Shown here: positions 10,326 through 22,246 of the stretch, piece by piece
How the letters are laid out: every line of letters begins with the position of its first letter
How positions within the stretch are numbered: the stretch's first letter is position 1
From: Gordonia westfalica
GTDB taxonomy: Bacteria; Actinomycetota; Actinomycetes; Mycobacteriales; Mycobacteriaceae
NCBI RefSeq assembly: GCF_900105725.1
Contig: NZ_FNLM01000034.1
Coordinates: 1,116,001 to 1,180,000 of the forward strand
Direction: 5' to 3'
DNA: 64,000 nt
The notes under the pieces: model-generated
The model's input: only the letters and a program-made list of their open reading frames with translations
Databases searched by the model: none
What the model was told of the DNA's origin: nothing
Made by a program: the position numbers and the translations under genes

Positions 10326-10985
10326 TCAGATGGCGCCTGCGCTGTCGAGATCGCCGAACACCGCTTGGTTGTGCCCGAATGCGGCGATCGCCTCGTCGAC
10401 GAGCCGCTCCACGGCAGCCGCGTCGAGGGGCAGTGCGTCGAGTCGGGATCGGTAGGCGTCCTTGTACCGCTTGAGTTTCTCGATCCCGTCGAAGGTGTAG
10501 AAGCTCAATCCCGATGCGTCGACACCGTAGTGCTCACGCATGCGGTGGGCCACGACCTGGCCTCCGCTCAGGTCGCCCAGGTACCGCGTGTAATGGTGTG
10601 CCACAAAGCGAGCCGGGTCATCTCGCGTGGCCTCGATGGCCTCGACGTACCGGGCGACGGCCGGCAGCGGTTCACTCGACGCCGGGTCGACCCCGAACGA
10701 GGCGAGATCGGCGCCGAGGCGCGGGAGTCGACGCAACTTGTCGTCGATGACCGCACCGGCGACGGGATCGTCGGCGAGATGGTCTCCGACCGTCTCGAGG
10801 GCCTCGTAGACGAAATACAGCTGGACCGCCAGCCTCTGGTACTCACCGCTGTCGAGGCGACCGGACATCAGGTCGTCGATGAAGGGCGCGTGCTCTGCGC
10901 TTCGGTGCGCGGCGGCGGTGGCCTCGCGAAGACGATCGGAGATGCTGGGTCCCGGGGTGCCGGGATCGGAGATGCTGGCGCTCAT
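10326..10985 (-). CDS. Biliverdin-producing heme oxygenase
   Basis: Opens heme to biliverdin, iron and CO, usually to gain iron. 219 residues from the ATG complementary to 10983-10985. The proximal heme ligand is likely His27 in AAAHRSAEHAPF, and the distal-helix motif YLGDLSGGQ is present. The start overlaps the stop of the upstream phosphatase-fold gene by four bases (ATGA), so the two form an operon. No DtxR/IdeR box was noticed upstream. The pair is inserted between glnA and glnE, unlike the M. tuberculosis order as I recall it. Confidence 0.93.
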   Translation of the reverse strand: MSASISDPGTPGPSISDRLREATAAAHRSAEHAPFIDDLMSGRLDSGEYQRLAVQLYFVYEALETVGDHLADDPVAGAVIDDKLRRLPRLGADLASFGVDPASSEPLPAVARYVEAIEATRDDPARFVAHHYTRYLGDLSGGQVVAHRMREHYGVDASGLSFYTFDGIEKLKRYKDAYRSRLDALPLDAAAVERLVDEAIAAFGHNQAVFGDLDSAGAI

Positions 10986-11932
10986 GATGCCACCAGTGAT
11001 ACCACCAGAGCCCGATGATCGGAACCGGGCAGGTGATGACTGTCCATCGACGTGGGCACGAATCCGCGCAGGATGACGCGATCGATGGCCACGAGCGGAC
11101 GGTTGCCGATCCGCTTGTCGGTCGGATACGTCGGCAGGAAACCCGCACCCGCCATGTCCGTGCCGTCGACGAGCCCGTTGCTCAGCAGTTTGCGGTAGGT
11201 CGCGTGGTTCCAGGTGGAGTTGAAGTCGCCGATCGCGAGCACGCGACCCTCCGGCAGCTTCGCGAAATGGTCGGCCAGGATGTCCATGTCGTGGAACCAG
11301 CCGTCCTTCTTGCCCCACAGCGGCGCGGCCGGGTGAATGGCGAGGACGTGCGTACCGGGCGCGCCGGGCAGGTCGGTGCGCGCCTGCAGGTTGTGGAGGA
11401 TGGTGTCGGGGATGTTGAACTGATCCGACAGGGCCCGCTTGGCGAACAACGCGGTTCCGGCCGCCTGCGGATACGGGATCGCGAACTCGTTCGGCAACCG
11501 GCGCGCGATCTCACTGCCGCGAAGACGTTCCAGCGCTTCCGGCGTCACCTCCTGCAGGGAGACCATGTCAGGGTCCGCGTCGGCCACGATCTTCTCGAGC
11601 GCGCCGATGTCGCCGCCGCCGAACAGCAGGTTGGCCGAGACGACGGTGAACTCCTCGCCCGCCGGCGCGCTCGTCGGGATCACCAGCGGGACCTGGGTGT
11701 AGGCCAGGGCACCGGACACCGCGATCGCGATCACCAGCATGAACCAGCGACGCAGCGCGGCGAAGATCACGATGGCGACGAGGCCCGGGATGAGCGCGAA
11801 CTGCACCCCACTCGTCAGATACAGCGCGACGTTCCCGCGCGAGGGATAGAAGTGCAGCCACACCCCCAGCACCACCCCGGCCAGCATCGCCCAGCCGGCG
11901 ATGTACGCCGCCACCCACAGAAATCTCTTCAT
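10982..11932 (-). CDS. Membrane-anchored endonuclease/exonuclease/phosphatase family protein
   Basis: 316 residues. Three hydrophobic helices lie in the first 100 residues, followed by an EEP-fold domain starting at FTVVSANLLFGGG. It contains the SLQEVTPEALERL metal-binding Glu segment, the AIGDFNSTWNH motif and a terminal GSDHRALVVSL. Such proteins cleave phosphodiesters in nucleic acids or phospholipids; the substrate here is unknown. It is translationally coupled to heme oxygenase downstream. The domain probably faces outside the membrane. Confidence 0.85.
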   Translation of the reverse strand: MKRFLWVAAYIAGWAMLAGVVLGVWLHFYPSRGNVALYLTSGVQFALIPGLVAIVIFAALRRWFMLVIAIAVSGALAYTQVPLVIPTSAPAGEEFTVVSANLLFGGGDIGALEKIVADADPDMVSLQEVTPEALERLRGSEIARRLPNEFAIPYPQAAGTALFAKRALSDQFNIPDTILHNLQARTDLPGAPGTHVLAIHPAAPLWGKKDGWFHDMDILADHFAKLPEGRVLAIGDFNSTWNHATYRKLLSNGLVDGTDMAGAGFLPTYPTDKRIGNRPLVAIDRVILRGFVPTSMDSHHLPGSDHRALVVSLVAS

Positions 11933-11980
11933 CTGCCCCCCGTACAGCAGCGGCGCCTACGCGCCGGTTACACAGCACGC

Positions 11981-14900
11981 CTACGCGCCGAAGACCTTGA
12001 GCACCACGGCCTTCGCCCGGCGCGTCACCCGCAGATAATTCTCCAGGAACTCCGACGCCTGGTCCTCCGGCCACCCGGCCGCATAGGCGATCTGGCGCAG
12101 TTGCTTGCCCGGACCCGGCAACTGGTCGACCGGCTTCCCCCGCACCAGCACCAATGCGTTGCGCGCCTTGGTCGCGGTGATCCACGCATTCTTGAGCAGC
12201 GCGACGTCGTTCTCCGACAACAACTCCGCGGCACCGATCGCATCGAGCGATTCGAGTGTCGAGGTGTTGTGGAGACTACGGTAGCGGTGGGCGTAGCGCA
12301 GCTGGAGCAGCTGCACCGTCCACTCGATGTCGGCGAGTCCGCCGCGCCCCAGCTTGGTGTGTGTCGCCGGGTCGGCTCCGCGCGGCAGCCGTTCGGCGTC
12401 GACGCGGGCCTTGATGCGCCGGATCTCCTTGACCGCCTCGTTGCTGACGCCGCCGGCCGGATAACGCACGTGGTCGATCATGTGCAGGAAGTCGATACCC
12501 AGGGCCTCGTCGCCGGCTACCTGGTGGGCCCGCAGGAGCGCCTGCACCTCCCACGCCTGCGCCCACTGCGCGTAATACGCGGAGTAGGCCGCCAGCGTGC
12601 GCACGACCGGTCCGTTGCGCCCCTCCGGCCGCAGCCCGGTGTCGACCTCGAGAGGCGGGTCGGCGCTGGGGCTGCCGAGTGCGGAGCGAACGGTCTCGGC
12701 GATGGTCTGAGACCACCGCACCGCCTCGGATTCGTCGGCGTCGCGGTTCGGCTGGCACACGAACAGGACGTCGGCGTCCGAACCGTAACCGAGTTCGCCG
12801 CCACCGAGCCGGCCCATGCCGATCACCGCGATGCGCGCGGGCGCGGGCTTTCCGCGGTCGCGTTCGGAGATGTCGATTGCGACGGTGAGTGCGGCGTTGA
12901 GGACCGCGGCCCACACACTCGACAGGGCCTTACAGACCGTCGGCACGTCCATCAGGCCGAGCACGTCGGCCGAGGCGACGCGGACCAGTTCGGCACGACG
13001 ATGCGAACGCGCAACGGCGACCGCGCGTTTCATGTCCTGCTGCCGCACCGTCGAGGCGATGAGTCCCTTGGCCACGTCCTCGGGCCGGATCTCGCACAGC
13101 TTCGGACCGTCGGGCCCGTCGGAGTACTGGTGGATCACCTCCGGCGACCGCATCAGCATGTTCGCGATGAACTCCGACGTGCCGAGCACCTTCATCAGCC
13201 GCTCGGCCACGACGCCGTCGTCGCGGAGCAGCCGGAGGAACCAGTCCTTGTCCTCGAGCGCCTCGCACAACCGGCGGTAGTTGAGCAGGCCGGCGTCGGG
13301 ATCCGGTGTGTCACCGATGTGTTCGAGCAGCTGCGGCAGGATGAGCAGCTGGATCTGGCCGCGGCGCCCGGGCGCGTTCGACAGCGCGCGGATATGGCTG
13401 AGCGCGCGGTCGGGCATGGCGTAACCCAGCGCGGCCAGCCGCCTCTCGGCCGACTCGTCGCTCAGGGTCAGCTCGTCGGGCTTGAAACGGGTGACCGCCT
13501 CGAGCAGCGGACGGTAGAACAGCTTCTGGTGCAGGCGCCGCACGCGGAGGGACTGATGGCGGATCTGTTCGCGCAGCACGCCTGTCGCATCGAGCTCCCC
13601 CTCACGACGGATGTGCGCCGCGCGTGCGAGCCAGCGCAGGGCCTCGGTGTCGTCGGGCTTCGGGAGGAGATGGGTTCGCTTCATCCGCTGCAGCTGCAGC
13701 CGATGCTCGAGCAGGCGCAGGAACTGGTACGAGGCACTGAGATTCGCGCCGTCGTCGCGTCCGACGTAGCCGCCGGCGGTCAGCGCCGCGAGTGCGTCGA
13801 CGGTCGGCATGACCCGGAGGCTCTCGTCGACGCGGCCGTGCACCATCTGCAGCAACTGCACCGCGAACTCGACGTCGCGCAGACTTCCCTGTCCCAGTTT
13901 GAGATTGCGTTCGCGCTCCCCCTCGGGCACCAGCGATTCCACGCGGCGTCGCATCTTCTGCACCTCGGGCACGAAGTCGGGACGCTCGGCGGCCTTCCAC
14001 ACCATCGGCTTGACCGCCGCGATGTACTCGTTCGCCAGTTCCATGTCACCGGTCATCGCGCGGGACTTGAGCAGGGCCTGGAACTCCCAGGTCTTGGCCC
14101 ACCGCTCGTAGTACGCGACGTGGGATTCGAGGGTGCGGGTCAACGCGCCGGACTTGCCCTCGGGCCGCAGCGCGGCGTCGACCTCGAAGAAGGCCAGCGA
14201 ACCGATCCGCATCATCTCGCCGGCGATGCGCGAGGAGGTCGCGTCGGCGGGGTCGCTGACGAAGATGACATCCACGTCGCTCACGTAATTCAGCTCGCGC
14301 GCACCGCATTTGCCCATCGCGATGACCGCGATCCGGACCGGGAGGGGCTCGTCGCCGCACACCTCGGCGATGGCGACCGCCAGTGCCGCGGTCAGCGCGG
14401 CGTCGGCGAGGTCCGACAGGTAGGCGCCGACCTCGGGCAGCCACATCACCGGTTCGTCCTCGACCGTGGAGGCGACGTCGTGCGCGGCGAGCTGCAGGAT
14501 CAGGTTGCGGTACGCGAGACGGAGCGCGACGACGGACTTCGGTCCGGTGAGTTTCGCGCGGTGGACGCGATTGCCCTTCTCGACCTCACCCGGATCGGGC
14601 TCGGCGCCGACGGACTCGAGCATCCGGCGGTCGACCTCGTCCCGGTCGGGCAACGCGTCGGCGAGCAGCAGTCGCCAGCTCGACGGCTCGGCGACCAGAT
14701 GATCGGCGAGGGCGTCGGATGATCCGATGACGCCGAAGAGACGACCCCGGAACGACTTGTCGGTGCGCAGCGCCGCGTCGATCTCGGACCACTCGTCCTC
14801 GACGGCCCCGCGGAGGCGGACCAGTGTGCGGAGGGCGAGGTCGGCGTCGGGTGCCCGCGACAACGCCCACAGCACGTCGACGGACTCGGGCGTGTTCCAG

Positions 14901-14992
14901 CCGAGCTCGGCGAGATTCTGCGGCGCGGAGGTGTCGAGGAGCCCCAACCGTCCCGCGCTGGGTACCGCGCTGCGGCCCGATCGTCGTGTCAC
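11981..14992 (-). CDS. glnE: Bifunctional glutamine synthetase adenylyltransferase/deadenylase
   Basis: Adds and removes AMP on the GlnA tyrosine in response to nitrogen status. 1003 residues from the GTG complementary to 14990-14992. The open frame runs on to 15469, but the extra part overlaps the glnA2 3' end and lacks similarity. Two nucleotidyltransferase domains are seen: an N-terminal one with [13 protein letters not shown] (near residue 235) and a C-terminal one with [14 protein letters not shown] (near residue 733), each followed by a helical domain. Length fits the family (about 990 in mycobacteria). It lies between its target glnA and glnA2. Confidence 0.97.
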   Translation of the reverse strand: MTRRSGRSAVPSAGRLGLLDTSAPQNLAELGWNTPESVDVLWALSRAPDADLALRTLVRLRGAVEDEWSEIDAALRTDKSFRGRLFGVIGSSDALADHLVAEPSSWRLLLADALPDRDEVDRRMLESVGAEPDPGEVEKGNRVHRAKLTGPKSVVALRLAYRNLILQLAAHDVASTVEDEPVMWLPEVGAYLSDLADAALTAALAVAIAEVCGDEPLPVRIAVIAMGKCGARELNYVSDVDVIFVSDPADATSSRIAGEMMRIGSLAFFEVDAALRPEGKSGALTRTLESHVAYYERWAKTWEFQALLKSRAMTGDMELANEYIAAVKPMVWKAAERPDFVPEVQKMRRRVESLVPEGERERNLKLGQGSLRDVEFAVQLLQMVHGRVDESLRVMPTVDALAALTAGGYVGRDDGANLSASYQFLRLLEHRLQLQRMKRTHLLPKPDDTEALRWLARAAHIRREGELDATGVLREQIRHQSLRVRRLHQKLFYRPLLEAVTRFKPDELTLSDESAERRLAALGYAMPDRALSHIRALSNAPGRRGQIQLLILPQLLEHIGDTPDPDAGLLNYRRLCEALEDKDWFLRLLRDDGVVAERLMKVLGTSEFIANMLMRSPEVIHQYSDGPDGPKLCEIRPEDVAKGLIASTVRQQDMKRAVAVARSHRRAELVRVASADVLGLMDVPTVCKALSSVWAAVLNAALTVAIDISERDRGKPAPARIAVIGMGRLGGGELGYGSDADVLFVCQPNRDADESEAVRWSQTIAETVRSALGSPSADPPLEVDTGLRPEGRNGPVVRTLAAYSAYYAQWAQAWEVQALLRAHQVAGDEALGIDFLHMIDHVRYPAGGVSNEAVKEIRRIKARVDAERLPRGADPATHTKLGRGGLADIEWTVQLLQLRYAHRYRSLHNTSTLESLDAIGAAELLSENDVALLKNAWITATKARNALVLVRGKPVDQLPGPGKQLRQIAYAAGWPEDQASEFLENYLRVTRRAKAVVLKVFGA

Positions 14993-15057
14993 AACACAAA
15001 AATAGCGACTCGGATAACCCTCGACATCATCGCGGTCCCCAACGACCCGCCGAAGGC

Positions 15058-16398
15058 CTACAGCGGCAGGTAATGCTTCAGCTCGTACGGGGTGACCATG
15101 CTGCGATAGCCGGTCCACTCGGCCCACTTGTTGCGCAGGAAGTAGTCGAACACGTGCTCGCCGAGGGCTTCCGCGACCAGCTCCGAGTTCTCCATCTTCG
15201 TGAGCGCCTCCGCGAGGCTGCCCGGCAGTTCCTGGTACCCCATCGCCCGGCGCTCGGCGGGCGTGAGGGCCCAGACGTCGTCCTCGGCCTCGTCGGGGAG
15301 CTCGTAGTCCTCCTCGATGCCCTTCAGACCGGCGGCGAGTAGCACGGCGAAGGTCAGGTACGGGTTGCAGGCCGAGTCGGGGCTGCGCACCTCGATGCGA
15401 CGCGACGACGCCTTGTTGGGCGTGTACAGCGGCAGGCGGATGAGTGCAGACCGGTTGGCACCGCCCCACGTCGCCGCGGTCGGCGCCTCACCGCCGTGGA
15501 TCAGGCGCTTGTAGCTGTTGACCCACTGGTTGGTGACGGCGCTGATCTCCGACGCATGGTGCAGGATGCCGGCGATGAACTTCTTGCCGGTGGCCGACAG
15601 CTGCATCGGGTCGTCGGGGTTGTGGAAGGCGTTGATGTCACCCTCGAACAGGCTCATGTGCGTGTGCATCGCCGAGCCGGGGTGCTCGCTGAACGGCTTG
15701 GGCATGAAGGTGGCCCAGACGCCCTCGTTGATCGCCACCTCCTTGATGAGGTAGCGGAAGGTCATCACGTTGTCGGCCATCGACAGGGCGTCGGCGTAGC
15801 GGAGGTCGATCTCCTGCTGGCCGGGTGCGCCCTCGTGGTGCGAGAACTCCACCGAGATGCCCATCGACTCCAGCGCCTCGATCGCGTGGCGACGGAAGTT
15901 GGGAGCGGCGTCGTGGACGGCCTGGTCGAAGTAGCCGCCGGAGTCGGCCGGCGTCGGCACCGAACCGTCGAGCGGTGCGTCCTTGAGGAGGAAGAACTCG
16001 ATCTCGGGGTGCACGTAGCAGCTGAAGCCGAGGTCGGCGGCCTTGTTCAGCTGGCGACGCAGCACGTGACGCGAGTCGGCCCAGCTCGGGGTGCCGTCGG
16101 GCATCGCGATGTCGCAGAACATGCGCGCCGAATGGTGGCGGCCGGCCGAGGTGGTCCACGGCAGGATCTGGAAGGTCGACGGATCGGGCTTGGCGACCGT
16201 GTCGGCCTCCGACACACGGGAGAAGCCCTCGATGGCCGAGCCGTCGAAGCCGATGCCCTCGGCGAAGGCACCTTCGAGCTCGGCCGGCGCGATCGCCACG
16301 GACTTCAGATAACCGAGTACGTCGGTGAACCACAGTCGAACGAAACGGATGTCGCGCTCTTCGAGGGTCCGCAGCACGAATTCCTTTTGGCGATCCAT
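15058..16398 (-). CDS. glnA2: Glutamine synthetase family protein GlnA2
   Basis: 446 residues from the ATG starting [19 protein letters not shown], as in M. tuberculosis GlnA2. Another ATG 12 bases upstream (16410) is in frame and equally possible. The full GS fold is present, with the [29 protein letters not shown] and NRSALIRLP segments. The loop that holds the adenylylated Tyr in GlnA reads [11 protein letters not shown] here, so it lacks that Tyr and should not be a GlnE substrate. The true reaction may be glutamine or gamma-glutamyl amide synthesis. It sits just upstream of glnE on the same strand. Confidence 0.95.
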   Translation of the reverse strand: MDRQKEFVLRTLEERDIRFVRLWFTDVLGYLKSVAIAPAELEGAFAEGIGFDGSAIEGFSRVSEADTVAKPDPSTFQILPWTTSAGRHHSARMFCDIAMPDGTPSWADSRHVLRRQLNKAADLGFSCYVHPEIEFFLLKDAPLDGSVPTPADSGGYFDQAVHDAAPNFRRHAIEALESMGISVEFSHHEGAPGQQEIDLRYADALSMADNVMTFRYLIKEVAINEGVWATFMPKPFSEHPGSAMHTHMSLFEGDINAFHNPDDPMQLSATGKKFIAGILHHASEISAVTNQWVNSYKRLIHGGEAPTAATWGGANRSALIRLPLYTPNKASSRRIEVRSPDSACNPYLTFAVLLAAGLKGIEEDYELPDEAEDDVWALTPAERRAMGYQELPGSLAEALTKMENSELVAEALGEHVFDYFLRNKWAEWTGYRSMVTPYELKHYLPL

Positions 16399-16725
16399 GG
16401 TCGCCGACATTAGAAGTCGGCTGTTAAATCCGTGTTACACGCGAGAGACCAACTCGCTGTCCTGCGGGTTTGCCGACGCCATCCCACCATCTGAGACGGC
16501 GAAGTGGCGTACTGGGAAGCCCCGGAGCAGCCAGGATGCACTCGGACCGCGACGACCATGCCACAACCTGTCCAGATGACCCCCAGAGCGGTGTGACCAA
16601 TCGCATAACTTCCGGCGGTTACAGCACATACCCGCGGTGACAGAATGGCGCTTGTCCGTGTTCAACCCGGGTACCCGCCGCGCCCCTTCGGGCCAGCCGG
16701 GACTCGAGGCAGAAAAGAGACAACG
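16399..16725. other. Divergent promoter interval glnA2/panB
   Basis: About 325 bases between divergent starts. One GTAAC-n6-TTAAC pair lies on the minus strand near 16420-16440, but the second pair of a GlnR box is missing, so no operator is called. No RNA gene or repeat is seen. An in-frame ATG at 16645 could extend panB by 27 codons but is not favoured. Confidence 0.4.
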
Positions 16726-17580
16726 ATGTCCGAATCCTCGGTCTATGGTGCATCCACCGCAACCCCCGCCGCCGACGCCCCCAGGCGCCGCGTGACCCGC
16801 ATCCATCACCTCGCCCAGATGAAGTCCGAAGGCGAGAAGTGGTCGATGCTCACCGCCTACGACTACTCGACGGCCCGCATCTTCGACGCCGCCGGAATCC
16901 CCGTGCTGCTCGTCGGCGACTCGGCGGCCAACGTCGTACTCGGCTACGACACCACCATCCCCGTCAGCATCGACGAGATGATCCCGCTGATCCGCGCCGT
17001 CGTGCGCGGCGCGCCGCACGCGCTCGTCGTCGCCGACATGACCTTCGGCAGTTACGAGATCGGGCCGCAGCACGCGCTCGAGAACGCCTTCCGGATCTTC
17101 AAGGAGACCGGCGCGCACGCGGTCAAGATCGAGGGCGGCGAGCGCGTCGCCCCGCAGATCGCGGCCCTCACCGCCGCCGGCATCCCGGTCATGGCGCACA
17201 TCGGGTTCACCCCGCAGAGCGTCAACGGACTCGGCGGTTTCCGCGTCCAGGGTCGCGGCGACGGTGCCGACCAGCTCATCGCCGACGCCATCGCCGTCCA
17301 GGAAGCCGGCGCCTTCGCCGTCGTCATGGAGATGGTCCCCGCCGACCTGGCCGGTCAGATCTCGCGCAAGCTCACCATCCCGACCGTGGGCATCGGAGCC
17401 GGCAACGAAACCGACGCCCAGGTGCTCGTGTGGCAGGACATGGCCGGCCTCACCCACGGCAAGACCGCGAGGTTCGTCAAGCGGTTCGCCGACGTCGGGT
17501 CCGTATTGCGTTCGGCCGCCGAGCAGTACGCCGACGAAGTTCGTCGCGGCGTGTTCCCCGGCCCCGAGCACAGCTACTGA
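16726..17580 (+). CDS. panB: 3-methyl-2-oxobutanoate hydroxymethyltransferase
   Basis: The first committed step of pantothenate synthesis: transfers hydroxymethyl from methylenetetrahydrofolate to ketoisovalerate. 284 residues from ATG 16726 with a GAGA-type ribosome site. The fold signatures [43 protein letters not shown] and [10 protein letters not shown] are all present. The first 20 residues are poorly conserved. Confidence 0.96.
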   Translation: MSESSVYGASTATPAADAPRRRVTRIHHLAQMKSEGEKWSMLTAYDYSTARIFDAAGIPVLLVGDSAANVVLGYDTTIPVSIDEMIPLIRAVVRGAPHALVVADMTFGSYEIGPQHALENAFRIFKETGAHAVKIEGGERVAPQIAALTAAGIPVMAHIGFTPQSVNGLGGFRVQGRGDGADQLIADAIAVQEAGAFAVVMEMVPADLAGQISRKLTIPTVGIGAGNETDAQVLVWQDMAGLTHGKTARFVKRFADVGSVLRSAAEQYADEVRRGVFPGPEHSY

Positions 17581-17604
17581 TCCCCGACGCCTACGCTGGC
17601 GTCC

Positions 17605-18567
17605 ATGCGTGACTTCTACCCGGAGATCGAACCCTACGAGTCCGGTCACCTGGATGTCGGCGACGGCCAGCAGATCTACTGGGAGACCACGGGCAACCCG
17701 GACGGGAAGCCCGTGGTCTTCGTGCACGGCGGCCCAGGTGGCGGAACCTCGCCCGCCCAGCGGCGCTTCTTCGATCCCGCCAGGTACCGCATCGTGCTGT
17801 TCGACCAGCGCGGTTGCGGACAGTCCCGCCCGCACATCGCCGACGGCGCGGACCTGAGCGTCAACACGACGCCCCACCTCATCGCCGACATGGAGAAGCT
17901 CCGTACCCATCTCGGCATCGACCGCTGGCAGATCTTCGGCGGTTCCTGGGGTTCGACGCTGGGACTCGCCTACGCACAGGCACATCCCGACCGGGTCACC
18001 GAACTGGTGCTGCGCGGCATCTTCCTGCTGCGCCGCAGCGAGATCGACTGGTACTACAACGGCGGCGCGTCGCACATCTTCCCCGACGTCTGGGAGACCT
18101 ACCTCGAACCGATCCCGACCGACGAGCGCGACGGCGATCTCGTCGCCGCCTACCACCGCCTGCTGACCTCCGACGACCCGTCGGTCGCTCGCGCCGCCGC
18201 CCGCGCGTGGACCGGCTGGGAGCAGGCCACCAGCTATCTCCTCCCCCGCCCCGAGGAGCCGGGCCAGGGCGCCGACGAGGCCCACCGCTTCGACCTCGCC
18301 TTCGCGTCCATCGAGAACCACTACTTCGTCAACCACGGCTTCCTCGACGACGGGCAGCTGCTCGACAACATCGACGCCATCGCGCACATCCCCGGTGTCA
18401 TCGTCCAGGGCCGCTACGACGTCGTCTGCCCGATGCGCAGCGCGTGGGACCTACACCGCGCCTGGCCCGCCGCCGATCTCCACATCGTCGACGACGCCGG
18501 CCACGCATCGTTCGAAGCCGGCATCAAACACCACCTGATCGAGGCGACCGACCGCTTCGCGGAATGA
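17605..18567 (+). CDS. pip: Proline iminopeptidase (S33)
   Basis: A cytosolic alpha/beta-hydrolase that releases N-terminal proline from peptides, 320 residues. The oxyanion-hole segment FVHGGPGGG, the nucleophile elbow GGSWGS with Ser114, and later GRYDVVCP (Asp) and DAGHASFE (His) complete the triad. It starts 24 bases after panB on the same strand and may share its transcript. Confidence 0.94.
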   Translation: MRDFYPEIEPYESGHLDVGDGQQIYWETTGNPDGKPVVFVHGGPGGGTSPAQRRFFDPARYRIVLFDQRGCGQSRPHIADGADLSVNTTPHLIADMEKLRTHLGIDRWQIFGGSWGSTLGLAYAQAHPDRVTELVLRGIFLLRRSEIDWYYNGGASHIFPDVWETYLEPIPTDERDGDLVAAYHRLLTSDDPSVARAAARAWTGWEQATSYLLPRPEEPGQGADEAHRFDLAFASIENHYFVNHGFLDDGQLLDNIDAIAHIPGVIVQGRYDVVCPMRSAWDLHRAWPAADLHIVDDAGHASFEAGIKHHLIEATDRFAE

Positions 18568-18637
18568 TCTGCCGCCGCAGTCGGGGTCACTAGACTCGAA
18601 CTCAGCAGTACCGCGCCGTCGTCGTCAGGAGGATCAG

Positions 18638-20130
18638 GTGGCCGCATCCGAGCAGGTCGAGGTGGAACTCAAGTTCGACGTGGACCCCGGCCACGTGGCC
18701 CCGGACCTGCGGGCCCTTCCCGGAGTGGTGTCGGCGACCGCACCCGAGACGTTCTCGCTCGACGCCACCTACTTCGACACCGAGAACCTCGACCTCGCCG
18801 GCAACCGGATCACCATGCGCCGCCGGACCGGGGGCACCGATCAGGGCTGGCATCTCAAGCGCCCCACCGACATCCCCGGAGCGCGCCGCGAACTCCAGGT
18901 CGGCTTCGACGAGGCGCCCGCCGACGGTGACGTCCCCGACGCCCTGGTGAACCCCGTCCGCGCACTGACCCGGTGCCGGAACCTCATGCCGGTGGCCGTC
19001 GTCTCGACCACGCGGACGGTGACGCGACTCCTCGGCGTCGACGACGAGCCGCTGGCCGAACTCGCCGAGGACCTGGTCACCGCCCAGTCGCTGTTACCGG
19101 GCGGGCATTCCCAGCAGTGGGCCGAGTGGGAGTTCGAACTCCTCTCCGGCGGCACCACCAAGCTGCTGAAGGCCGCCGACAAGGCCCTGCGCGCGGGTGG
19201 CGCACGCTCGGCGTCGAGTGCGTCGAAGCTGGCCCGCGCCATCGGTTCGACCCCGACCGTCCACGAACCCCGACTCTCCAAGCGCCCCACCGCGCTCGAA
19301 CTCGTCATCACCGACATCGCCCTGCACCGCAACAGCCTGATCGCCTACGACCCGCTCGTCCGCGAGGACGCGGAGGACGCCGTCCACCAGATGCGGGTCG
19401 CGTGCCGTCGCCTGCGCAGCGTGCTGTCCGGTTACCCCACGGTGCTCGACGCCGAACGCACCGCCCACGTCGGCGCCGAACTCAAGCTCCTCGCCCGGAT
19501 ACTCGGTGACGCACGGGATTCCGAGGTGCAGCTCGACCTCGACCAGTCCCTGCTCCGCGGCGAGAACGCGTCCCCGAGCTGCTCGCCGCGCTCGCCGGCG
19601 CCGAAACGCAGACCCATGATCGCGCGATCCGCGCCGCGCACGCCGCGATGTCGTCGAAGCGCTACTTCACCCTCCTCGACTCCATCGACGCCCTCATCGC
19701 CTCTCCCCCGCCCGGCCCGGATGCCGAACTCCCTGCCACCACAGTCATCGACACGGCGATAGCGAAGAGCCGCAAGCACATCCGCAAGGCACAGAAAGAT
19801 CTCTCCGACCTCGCCGAGGGTTCGGACGAGTGGCAAGAGCAGCTCCACAAGATCCGCAAACGCGCAAAGCGCTTGCGCTACAGCATCGATGCGACGGAGC
19901 CGCTGAACAAGAAGAAGTACCGCAACGTCGGCGCGGTCGCCAAGAAGATCCAGTCCGCCCTCGGCGACTTCAACGACATCCGCATCAACCGCGCCCGCCT
20001 CGCGTCGATCGTCGAGGACGGAAAGCTCGGTGCCGCCGACATGTTCATCGTCGGCCGCCTCGACGCCCGCCTCGAGGCCGACGCCCACCGCGCCGTCGCC
20101 GAGTACCGCAAGGCCGCCAAGGACCTGTGA
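18638..20130 (+). pseudogene. CYTH-CHAD domain protein, frameshifted
   Basis: Starts at GTG 18638, five bases after AGGAGG. The N-terminal CYTH domain has the EVELKF (ExExK) metal/polyphosphate-binding motif. Past residue 200 a helical CHAD domain with conserved basic residues begins (VHQMRVACRRLRS). The frame breaks at about 19562-19566 (GGCGAGAACG). The rest of the CHAD domain continues in another frame through HKIRKRAKRLRYS to 20130. A 2-base GA insertion or a 1-base deletion explains it, and repair would give about 497 residues. Such proteins bind polyphosphate; CYTH members can be triphosphatases. A sequencing error cannot be excluded. Confidence 0.85.
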
Positions 20131-20220
20131 TCCGCCCCACCCCCGCTGTCTGAGGTGCGAGGAGCGCAAGCGACGAGCCACGAAGGCCTGGTGAGATCAC
20201 CTCCCGCGCAAGCATTTTTC

Positions 20221-20305
20221 TCCCGCGGGACTGATTACTTCCCGCTTATTGGCTAGCACCCGCGGGAGGGAAACGGTCACGCGCGCGGTAAACGCTCCCG
20301 CGGGA
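20221..20305. repeat. Cluster of CCCGCGGG palindromes
   Basis: TCCCGCGGGA occurs at 20221-20230 and 20296-20305, and a CCCGCGGGA copy lies at 20259-20267. They sit in the gap between the convergent CYTH-CHAD and RNB genes. Outer arms can pair with each other to form alternative hairpins, possibly a bidirectional terminator. Confidence 0.55.
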
Positions 20306-20313
20306 AAAGCGCC

Positions 20314-21728
20314 CTACACCGCCCGGAACCGAACGGTCCGCGTCACCTCGTCGGCGGTCGCCAGCTCGACGTCGAGCCGGGTGCCCGGCCGCAGTTCGCC
20401 CTCGCACCCCGCGACGACGGGCGGGTCGGCGATGAAGATCTGCGCGGGCTTGCGGTCGGTGGCCGCCGACGTCACGACGGCGTCGAAGCGTTCGCCGACG
20501 CGGTCGCCGAGGATGACGGCCTCGGCGAGGTCGATGCTCGCCCGGTCGGCGGTGGCGCCGAGGGTGTCGGCGGAGCGCAGGATCTTCGGCAGGGTCGGCA
20601 GGGCGCGCGTGACCCAGTCGGGCACCTCGTCGCCGGCGGTGACCGCCAGGCACACCTCGGTGGCGAACCGGTCCCCGAGCCGACGCAGCGGTGCGGTCAC
20701 GTGCGCGTAGAGACCTGCGATCGCGCCATGCCGCTTCTTGTCGTCCGGGACAGCACGCGCCTCGTCGGTGCCGTCGAGCGCGAGATAGTTGGCGCCCCGC
20801 ATGAGGCCGCTCGCCGCAGACTGGATCGCGAGCGTGCTCGGCCGGTCACCGGGCAGTCCCGCCAGGAACCGACCCACCGCCACACCCTCGGGCCATTCGA
20901 CGCCGAGCGCCTTCGCGGCGGCGCGCAGATCCTCGACCGCCTCGGGATCGGCGGGCGGCAGCGTCCGCAGCAGTCCGATGCCGGCCTCGGCCATGATCGT
21001 CCCGGCGCACATCCCCGCCAGCAGCGAGAGCTGCGAGTTCCACATGTCGGCCGGGGTGTGGGGTTCGAGATCCAGCCGCCACCCCGCCTCGGTTCGAGAG
21101 ACCTGCTGGTCCGGCAGATCCAGTTCGACGGCGCCGCGGTCCATCGCGACGCTCTGCCGCAGTTCGCCGAAAGCGGGTAGCGCGGCGATCGACGGGTGCA
21201 GTCGGCCGGCCTCGGCGTCGGCGCTGACCCCGGCGCGAAGCGGGCCACGGATCGAATCCGCGATCGCCGCACCCGCACGTCGGTGACCGTCCCGTCCCCC
21301 GCGACCCGGATCGTCCACAGCACGCACGGCCGGACCTGTTCGGGCAGAAGCGATCCGATCCCCTCGGACAGTTCCCGCGGATGCAGCGGCACCGACCCGT
21401 CCGGGAAGTACACGGTGGACCCGCGGCGTCGGCTCTCCTGGTCGAGCGCACCTTCGGGGATCACCAGCGCCGCGACGTCGGCGATGGCGTAGTCGACGAC
21501 GAAACCGTCGCCGTCGGCGACGAGGTGGACGGCCTGGTCGAGGTCCCGCGACGTCGGCGGGTCGATGGTGACGAACGGCACGTCGGTGTGGTCTTCGCGG
21601 GCATCCGCGAACCGGTCGACGGCGTCGCGTGCCTCGGCGAGCGCATCGTCACCGTAGGCCTCGTCGACACCGAGTTGGTCGCGGATACCGGCGAAGTCGA
21701 TGTCGGGGGCGAAGAGGAAGCGCGTCAC
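20314..21728 (-). pseudogene. RNB-domain ribonuclease (RNase II family), frameshifted
   Basis: Starts at the GTG complementary to 21726-21728. The catalytic motif TIDPPTSRDLDQA (Mg-binding aspartates) and VDYAIADVAALV lie in the first frame. The frame breaks near 21229-21232 in a CCGGGG tract, and the protein resumes in the next frame at SADAEAGRLHPSIAAL, continuing to a normal end. One missing G restores a 471-residue enzyme. RNase II-type proteins degrade RNA 3' to 5'. Whether the break is real or a homopolymer error is unknown. Confidence 0.85.
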
Positions 21729-21782
21729 GTCTGGAACCCTAGCGCGCGGGTCCCCCGTTGAACCGAAGGCGGCGAGCCGAAG

Positions 21783-22205
<423 letters not shown>

Positions 22206-22246
22206 GAACCCAGGATACGGCAGGATCAGAACTCGACGTACACCCG

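Noticed and set aside
11015..14722. 1235-residue open frame on the plus strand opposite glnE
   Set aside because: A GC-rich shadow frame; the opposite strand encodes a complete GlnE with both catalytic motifs.
16420..16445. GlnR-like pair upstream of glnA2
   Set aside because: Only one half of the four-part box is present, with a mismatch; too weak to call.
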